DNA of 64,000 nt from Nageia nagi (lineage: Eukaryota > Pinophyta), in NCBI GenBank assembly GCA_050084985.1, contig JBITNC010000001.1:177010001-177074000 (forward strand). The letters run 5' to 3'. Made by a program: the position numbers and the translations under genes. Positions 57,287 to 64,000 of the stretch are shown one piece after another (position 1 is the first letter of the stretch; each line of letters opens with the position of its first letter). A model generated the notes under the pieces. The model worked only from the letters and a program-made list of their open reading frames with translations, was not told where the DNA came from and ran no database searches.

Positions 57287-58136
57287 TGTTGCAATGAAAA
57301 TTGAGCTGGAATGTAGAATAACATAAAATATAATTATTCTTCAATCTTCATTGAACCTCAAATTATATAACATAGATAGACATGTTGTAATTACAAAATG
57401 ATATTCAATCTCAGTTCAAACTATAATTTGCCCTTAGAAGGGACTTTTACAAATGCTATGTGCCAAAATAAAGAGTATTAAATCTTCATTGTTTTTGAGT
57501 TGCTTGCTTCTTTCCTTGGTATGAGCAACCTGTAAATCCTACACACATGCAAAAGACAATAACATCAAAGCATCTATGTATGACATTGCATTGAATTGAA
57601 ACTAGCATAAAACAATAAAATGTATGAGCTCACAAGATTTTGGCAGCATTACCCTACTTCAAAAATGGGTTCAATTGGGGTTCATATTGCTTTGTATTGG
57701 CTTATGTTTATAGATTTTGGATGAGATGTTTCAAGGCTAGTAAGAGGAAGTGAACAGCCACCGTAGGTCATAACTGACCCCCTCTATCCACCTCATCTTG
57801 GAGAAATGAAGCATTCCAACTTCCTTTTTCTATTTTAGCTTCTATTTGGCTGTTACAAAGTCACCGGCATTTGGATGTCGAACGCCAGTGACTAGCTCAA
57901 AATGTCAGCGTTTCAAGGAGAACGCCAGCGACTGGTTAACAATTTTATAACAACATTAAAATGACCGCCAAATAGTCAATTTTTATTGAAAAGGGGTCAT
58001 GTGACCACTCATTTTGCATGTACTCAATGAGAGATATCATATAATGGAGTTTTCAAGCTTATTTGAGGCTTGTATAAAGAGTTATGATTATTTCAATGTT
58101 TACTAGTTAAAAAGGGGACTTTTTTAGGTTTCTACA
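57287..58136 (-). repeat. G3 5' LTR (850 bp, right copy)
   Basis: Same length as 46024-46873 and aligned throughout; on - it begins TGTAGAAACC and ends CATTGCAACA. This copy keeps more CpG in the GC patch (AACGCCAGCGACTGG), while the other copy has AACACCGGCTACTGG. Confidence 0.95.
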
Positions 58137-58141
58137 CATAC
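58137..58141. other. Target-site duplication of G3 (right)
   Basis: CATAC, identical to 46019-46023; the interrupted PPR spacer resumes with AATTTAGTG. Confidence 0.9.
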
Positions 58142-59010
58142 AATTTAGTGAAGTTAAATGGTCTCTCAATATTTTTGTAATTGTGTTTTGCATCATGCAT
58201 CTTGTCAAATAATTCTTAGGCCTTGTGTATTCTTTCATATTTTACATGCATGTATATCATGATATTTAAAACCCAAACATTTAAATTACAAGAACCATGT
58301 AGGCATTTCAACACACTTAGTTTAGATTTTATAAGTATTTTGGCAATGAAGTTCAATGGTCCATCAATAATCTTAGGGCTTCTCTTTGAAAATACATTTT
58401 GTGCATATCATGTAATCATTGTAGATTATGAAAATGTGTTTACATCATGCATCTTTTCAAATAATTAATAGATCTTATGTATTCTTCCACATTTTATGTA
58501 CATGTTTATCATGGTATTCAAAACCCAAACATTCTAATTACAAGCACCATGTAGAAACTTGCACACATCCAATTCAGGTTTTATGAGTATTTTGGCATTG
58601 GAGTTGAATGGTCCCTTGATAGTCTTAGGAATTTTATCTAAAAATCCATTTTATACATACAATGCAATAATTGCAGATCATGAAATTATGTTTGTATCAT
58701 GCATCTTGTCAAACAATTTTTGGGCCTTGTGTGTTCTTTTATATTTTACATACATATCTATTAGGGCATTTAAAACCCAAACATTCAAATTACAATTACC
58801 ATGCAAATACTTCCACACATCTAATTTAGGTTTTATGAGTATTTTGGTATTGTTAAAGTTTATTATAGACTATGAAACTATATTTGCATCATGTATCTTG
58901 TCAAATAATTCCTTGTTCTTGTATATTCTTCCATATTTTACATACATGTCTTAGGGATTTTTTTGAAAACCCATTTATGTTTATCATGCAATCATTATAG
59001 ACCATGAAAG
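58142..59010 (-). pseudogene. PPR pseudogene array, upstream half (split by G3)
   Basis: Read on -, three to four similar units of about 245 bases. Each unit has ALIDMYVKYKRTHKAQKLFD, KMHDTNIIS plus a stop for Trp, SAIIALYV, NGF, then KILIKPELDVCKFLHGACNL and NVWVLN. This is PLS-type PPR with middle motifs missing, so the array has been shortened and then duplicated unit by unit. Trp codons are TAG/TGA in nearly every SW position. Continues past G3 at 46018-45738. No start or organelle presequence visible. Confidence 0.8.
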
Positions 59011-59089
59011 GGTGCATGCAAGATGTTGAATCCACTAAAAGTGGATATGGATAAACTTAGAAAACTTTTGGATAGAATTGAATATTGCA

Positions 59090-59370
59090 TTATAAAAATT
59101 GGGATCCCATTTATTTTTAGTTTCTTAAGTTAAAATGAAAATAGGATCTTGATTTATGGTTCAAGAACCTGATCAAAATGAGATTCTATTTATAAAATGG
59201 GATCTTATTTTATGAAAAATAGGATCTTATTTTCTACAAAATGGGATCCCATTTTGAAAAACTAAAAATTTACATAAAATGAGGTCTTGTTTCTTTTCAC
59301 ATGGATCTATTATGCTTTAAATAACAAGATCCTTATATATAACAAGATCTCATTCTTATCAAACACACCT
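59090..59370. repeat. Cluster of palindromic GGGATCCCA-like units
   Basis: Eight or so short units related to AAAATGGGATCCCATTTT, at 20-40 base spacing. One, CAAAATGGGATCCCATTTTG at 59237-59256, is a perfect 20-bp palindrome. Others are decayed (AAAATAGGATCTTATTTT, AAAATGGGATCTTATTTT, AACAAGATCTCATTCT). Non-coding. Confidence 0.8.
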
Positions 59371-59379
59371 TGTTAAGAT

Positions 59380-59720
59380 CATGAAAATCCATGCAAATAT
59401 ATATATGACCATTGAACGTACTAATAGAAACCATATTAGAAACCTACTTGAGGTAATTAATAAGATCAATGAAGGGAGCCTTCCAAAGCTTTTGACTTTC
59501 AAAAGATTTTGAAGATCATTCTTAATTAAAAGGGATTGGTATGGATTAACATTCCTAAGCTTTTTCTTGATTTATTTGGCATTAAGATAAGTTATGATGT
59601 TATGCACCATAAGATTTAGATCTAAAACTAGCATATCATCATAACTAAAGGTAAATAGCTTATGACACTTGACCAAATGATATCATGCCCATAATTGATC
59701 AAAACATCACTAACATAAAT
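59380..59720 (-). pseudogene. G4 reverse transcriptase N-terminal fragment
   Basis: On the - strand: LFTFSYDDMLVLDLNLMVHN, IITYLNAK, IKKKLRNVNPYQSLLIKNDL and QNLLKVKS. This is the entry to gypsy RT (normally ...SYxDMPGLDPxLVVHNI... and KLRKxNPxxALLVKxEL). After a slip near 59480 similarity fades and RT proper is missing. Related to the G1 entry VHNLVVEKG at 26050. Confidence 0.65.
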
Positions 59721-61160
59721 GATCTTAGGGTTTTTAGGATCATCATCAATATCGACATTGACTAGGCTCCCAACATGTATGGGATACCCCTCTTTAAGTT
59801 GCTTAAGGATGGTAATATATGAGTAATTATCTTTGGTAGGATCAGAAATGGATGACATAAGACTCGATAGATGCCTTGTAAAGGGAAAAGTGAGGGTGAA
59901 GAAAAACATCACATGGTCAAAAGAACCCTAAAAATGGCAAGGAAAAATCCATGGATTCAAGATTGATAGTAATCAAAGAATCACCATCAAACGGATAATA
60001 AAAATGATCTACCTCATGGACAGATACCATGTTGATAAAAAATATCATGTTTAAAGATAAATGATTGTTAAATAAATCCAAAGGAATGGAATAATCTAAT
60101 GAGATAGGAATATAATAAAAAAAACAAATATCAATATCATCAACATCAAAATATAGATCATGAATATCAAGATTGGTAAACTCCTATTCAAGCATGAAAG
60201 ATTTGGGACCCTTGAAATAAAGACCTCTCTTATCATGACTTACTTGAAATGTAGTTTAAAAGGTGTTAACTATACCTTGATTATGCTTTCCTAATCCATA
60301 AATTTTCTATTTATAATGTTCAAAATATCACTTAACAATGTTAGGATAAGAAAAGAAATTGATCTTGGAATAAAATGCTTATTTTAAAGAATGATCATAA
60401 GGAACATCAGATGGAGAATAAATGCTAGCGTAAATAGAAAGTGATTACTTAGAGGATTATTACTAAAGAAACTATATACCTAATAGTAATGGAGGTATCC
60501 TAAGGTCAGTCAAAATCCATGATTAAATGGATGTTATAGGATACATACTCATTCCCATATTCCTCCAAACTGATGCTAACATATTACACCAAATTAGGGT
60601 AAGGATTAGAATAATCATCATCATCATCCTTATCCTAGGTGACATGATCAAAAGAAGAAGCATGACACTCTTCCTATTGGTAAGGTCAAGGTTTCATGTC
60701 TAATGACTGATAAAGGTCCTAAGGAGGGGGAACCTGATTGTAGGATTGATGGTGAGTGGGCTTGGGTTGAGGCTTTTTGAATTGAGATCTTAAACTCTAT
60801 GGTTGTGATGAAAAAGAACCTATGAGTGATTTATCATTAGGATGTGTAGGGTGAGGTACATCTAATGAAGGTGATGATAATGAAGGTGTTGATCTAAGAT
60901 ATTGATTAACATGGGGATACAAGGATTGGGGATATTATGAACTAGATGATGCTTGATTGGGATTATTGTTCACAAGGATAGTGATGGGAAATAAACTTGA
61001 TATAGAAAAAGGATTAGGATCCCAAATAGAGTTGAAATGGTTAAAGGCATTTGGATCCATAGGAATATAATGGATCTAACCCTCATACAAATAATTAAAG
61101 CATCCATTCTTTGAATATGAGACACCCTCCATCTCATCTATCCAAGATTGATCCATAATT
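59721..61160 (-). pseudogene. G4 protease-to-RT linker region
   Basis: From an ATG at 61155: MDQSWIDEMEGVSYSKNGCF, NYLYEG, HYIPMDPNAFNHFNSIWDPN, then a Pro/Ser/Gln-rich linker (NQASSSS, SLSSPSLDVPHPTHPNDKSL, KPQPKPTHHQSYNQVPPP), an acidic DKDDDDDYSNPYPN and degraded frames to 59912-59628 (SISDPTKDNYSYITILKQLK, GSLVNVDIDDDPKNPKIIYV). SWIDEMEGV resembles the GRPWIxEM end of protease, so this is probably the tail of protease plus linker. It could instead be an independent N-terminal frame. Moderate certainty. Confidence 0.5.
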
Positions 61161-61164
61161 TAAA

Positions 61165-62480
61165 AGATAAAATTTAAACTTTAATCATTATTGAGAATCA
61201 ATTCATGCTCAATTAAATTAAGTATTTGAAACTAGAAGATTTAGAGAATTAGAACTAGAACCATGTGCAAAACCAGAGAATAAATAAAAATCACACCATA
61301 GAGAGATAAATCAATTACCTTGGGTCATACAATGCGGGCTACATTGAGCAACAAAATCTCTCTTCAATAAATGGGTGATATAATGTACAATGACCTCCAC
61401 ATTCCTTGAACATATCTTCTTATATTCACACAAATACCACATCTCTAAAACACACAAAAAATGGTCCACCAACTATCTACAATTCTTCTCCCTAAATGCT
61501 CCCAAATTGACTCTTTTTAGAAGAAAATATAGGATCAATTTTGAGTATTTTACAATAATAAGTAACCATAAAAATACTATTTATAGATACCCACTATTAC
61601 CACCTAGCTACAATTCAAATTTGGGCTCAAATGGTTGATCCAATCACCCAATATTGGCTTCCAAACATAAACAAACTTGCTCTCTTGAAATACAAAGGCT
61701 TGCAAATACTATCAACCCAATAATAGACCAAAATACTAATTAAAAAATATCAATCACCTTTGTAAAAATGCAAATATTCCAAAAATAAAATAAATGGGTA
61801 GATTCAATCAGAAAGTGCCACTTGGTGTCTCCATATCCAACACTATGTAGTTAATAGCCTTTAAACATGGCTAGGTAGAGTAGTTAAAGTGATTGGCAAT
61901 TTAATCATATATAGGTCCCCCTTGGTAGCTAGGTAGAGTTGTAGTTTGATCATGATGTTAGGAGGATTTATTAGGATGTGTCTCCACTATAAGCTTAACA
62001 AGGTTGCATGGTGAGATTTTGTTGGGTAGATCCCAAATTTGTGAGCTCCATGTGATCTTTATTCCTCGATCCTTGTGTAATCATCTCATATCAATTCTAT
62101 GATGATTAATAAGTTATAGGTTTATAATGATAGGATAAACCTATTCATTAGCTATTTGTTAGCTTCATTGGTCCCATTGGTGTTCTCTAAATGGTTTGCA
62201 AGCTTTAGTAACTCACATTACCACATTAGACCTCCACTTAGCCCATGCAGACTCCACATGGTAGGGTTAACTATTGGTAGGTCCCTTGCATTTTAAATTG
62301 CCTAATCATCCCTTAACTTTTCAAATATTTTGAATATATATATACATTTATTTTTGACATATGATATATATATTTTTTGGATTTTATATTTTAATGAAAA
62401 ATACACAAACTTTGAAATGAAATATCTCATTCAAATGGAATTAGATTCTCATTCTAGAAGAAGCATCACAACACTGGAGA
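61165..62480. other. Unassigned 1.3 kb inside or between gypsy remnants
   Basis: No coding similarity on either strand. It separates protease sequence at 62480-62760 from the protease-tail-like start at 61155. It may be an insertion such as a solo LTR (no clean TG...CA pair or target duplication found), or the junction of two elements. GGATCC/ATCCAA words occur at both edges (61143-61155 and 62523-62531) but do not make a convincing duplication. Confidence 0.4.
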
Positions 62481-63260
62481 TAAACTAAACATAATGAATC
62501 TAAGTATAGTGATTAATGAGAGGATCCAAATTTTAGATAAAAGGTAGGCCCAAAATAATGTTATACTACATCTCACCCTCTATGACATGACAAGCTATGG
62601 GAACTAATATCACCCCAACCTTAATGGGAATCACAACAACTTCAATGATGGTTGATAAAGTGTTGTTGAAGGCCCTAATGAGCAATGTGGGATCACTCAA
62701 GTATGACATGGATATGTTTATGAGGTTCTAAAGTGCAACTATAGATACCACATTGATAGTGAATCCTTCATCAATCATAACTCTCTTAACTCCTTTTTCA
62801 TCTATATATGCAACAATATAAATAACTAGATGTTTTTTAGATGCTTATGGAGAATGATATATCTCATCCTTATAGAAAGTGATAGAAGGACTCATGTAAT
62901 ATTGAACTAATTCAAAAACATACACAAAGGCATTATGATCATCATTAGACAACTTAATAGTCTTAAGTATATCATTCAAGGCATCTCTATGAGTCTTGTA
63001 TTATTGCAACAAATCCCATAAGGATATCTTAGTAGGAGTTAACCTCAATTGTTTCTCCAATTTATTCTTAACTACAATGACTATTTTGGAAGGTTGGGAT
63101 TGCACTTATATGTTGATAGATTGCATGGGTTATTATGCTCTTGTCTCTCTAGGTGGAGGTGCTCTCTCATTTTCCCTTCACGTATGAGTGGCAACATAAA
63201 CTAGTTCTATGCCCATCATACCAACAAACTCAATGGGTAAGGGATCACCAAGTGTTACTT
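62480..63260 (-). pseudogene. G4 aspartic protease
   Basis: On -: DDHNAFVYVFELVQYYMSPS, ITFYKDEIYHSP, HLVIYIVAYIDEKGVKRVMI, then active site DEGFTINVVSIVAL, YLSDPTLLIRAFNNTLSTII, EVVVIPIKVGVILVPIACHV and YNIILGLPFI. Same order as the G3 protease, including Asp-Glu-Gly. Gln/Trp codons have become stops in several places. It is preceded by gag sequence and followed by the unassigned 1.3 kb. Confidence 0.7.
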
Positions 63261-64000
63261 GTATTGATGTGGAAGCCATGGTACTTACTTGGTTCAATTT
63301 GGTATCATACCTTAGTAAAGTATTTTGATAGAACCCCAAATCCTTATTAAGTAGAGCTTAGGGTGCTCTTATAGATACTTGACCATTTTCAATTAATATT
63401 TGAATTATGGCCCTTAAATATTGACATTTATTTATTATGTATCCCCTTTGATGATGGAAGGCACAAAAATCTTCATCCCTATACCATTGTAGCTTTGCAC
63501 CATTAAAGTCCTCTTATTTTATCTTAGGAAGAGTAATAAGTGCAGCATATAATAGCTTCTTAAGAACATCCTCAATTAGTTCTACTAATGATTTACAATT
63601 CCTTTATTATTTATGGGGTTGTCTTGGTGGTATAGAGGGGCTTTCTTAGTTGTTGGTTTGATTATTTTCTTTAATTTCCTTGATTATGTTCCACTTGATA
63701 TTGGTTCCTTGGTTGGTTATTCCTTTTTCTAGGAGGTGCTAGTTTTAAGATTGGTTGTTCTTGATTAACTACATATATGATTTGATTTTTTTTTTTATGT
63801 TTTAGGTTGAGGTTGGTTAAAATTTTCACCATTGTTATAGGTCTTTTTATTATTATCATTCTGCCTTAGATTAATTTCACCTTATTGAATTGCTACTTGT
63901 TCAATTGTCTTGGCTTGAGCTAAGGCATATTCAAAGGTAAGATTCCTTTAAATTTGGAGGATTGAAGAGATATGTTTGTTGTAAATCCTAGAAAATAATT
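63261..64000 (-). pseudogene. G4 gag C-terminal region (runs off the window)
   Basis: On -: open 63859-63671 (KRPITMVKILTNLNLKHKKK, a basic Asn/Gln-rich tail), then RNCKSLVELIEDVLKKLLYA and a zinc-knuckle remnant, RDEDFCAFHHQRGYIINKCQ then YLRAIIQILIENGQVSIRAP. The knuckle His/Cys pattern is recognisable, with GH changed to GY. This is the part of gag just before protease. The gag core would lie to the right of the window. Confidence 0.65.

Larger units (their letters stand above)
46024..58136 (-). mobile_element. G3: gag-protease gypsy retrotransposon lacking RT and integrase
   Basis: Two LTRs of exactly 850 bp, TG...CA ends and a perfect CATAC target duplication bound 12.1 kb. The - strand encodes a long gag N-terminal region, gag core, zinc knuckle, protease and a second knuckle-like segment. 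I searched both strands of 46874-51444 by eye for RT (YxDD), RNase H and integrase landmarks and found none. About 4.5 kb of repeat-rich non-coding DNA stands in their place. The LTRs differ by roughly 40 of 850 positions by eye, mostly transitions. This fits the non-autonomous gag-bearing LTR elements (TR-GAG type) described in plants, mobilised by a partner in trans. Confidence 0.9.

Noticed and set aside
58223-58954. Two + strand frames of 81 and 131 codons
   Set aside because: The minus strand reads as PPR motifs in each repeat; the + frames are its shadows, open because Trp codons on - have changed.

Overview
The window is AT-rich, gene-poor plant nuclear DNA. I see no intact host gene, tRNA, rRNA, CRISPR array or prokaryotic-style operon. 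It is a graveyard of LTR retrotransposons and pentatricopeptide-repeat (PPR) pseudogene debris. The repeat-laden decay, the PPR style (motifs such as MYAKCG and SWNAMI) and the very long, old Ty3/gypsy elements suggest a large-genome seed plant, probably a gymnosperm. The lineage is inference from style, not proof.

Layout. 1-2.4 kb: AT-rich non-coding. 2.44-6.79 kb: a decayed Ty1/copia element on + (gag, protease, truncated integrase, RT, RNase H, polypurine tract, 3' LTR). 6.8-12.1 kb: AT-rich sequence with small tandem repeats. 12.1-17.8 kb: an old 2.8-kb tandem duplication carrying PPR fragments, running into a PPR-E pseudogene ending near 18.87 kb. 18.9-22.8 kb: duplicated non-coding DNA with more PPR scraps.

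22,839-45,225: a Ty3/gypsy element here called G1 (+ strand, 5-bp target duplication TTATC). It has gag, protease, RT, two RNase H domains and integrase, which marks it as Tat-like. It is split inside its first RNase H by a second element, G2 (27,049-41,564, - strand, LTRs of about 1.95 kb). Joining the G1 halves restores the reading frame across the insertion site. G2 reads gag, protease, archaeal-type RNase H, RT, gypsy RNase H, integrase, then a roughly 1,000-codon additional reading frame of unknown function. The RNase H ahead of RT and the long extra frame are the most unusual features of the window.

45.2-46.0 kb and 58.1-59.0 kb: two halves of a minus-strand PPR pseudogene, split by a third element, G3 (46,024-58,136, - strand, two 850-bp LTRs, target duplication CATAC). 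G3 encodes a long gag N-terminal region (including an open 434-codon frame), gag, protease and a second zinc-knuckle-like segment, but I find no RT, RNase H or integrase. It looks like a 12-kb non-autonomous gag-protease retrotransposon. 59.4-64 kb: minus-strand gypsy gag/protease/RT remnants (G4), cut by the window edge.

By eye, the LTR pairs of G1 and G2 differ by roughly 10-13% and those of G3 by roughly 5%, so G3 is the youngest. Nearly all stops and lost catalytic residues are explained by C-to-T or G-to-A changes (CAG/CAA/TGG to stop), as expected for methylated, long-silenced DNA.
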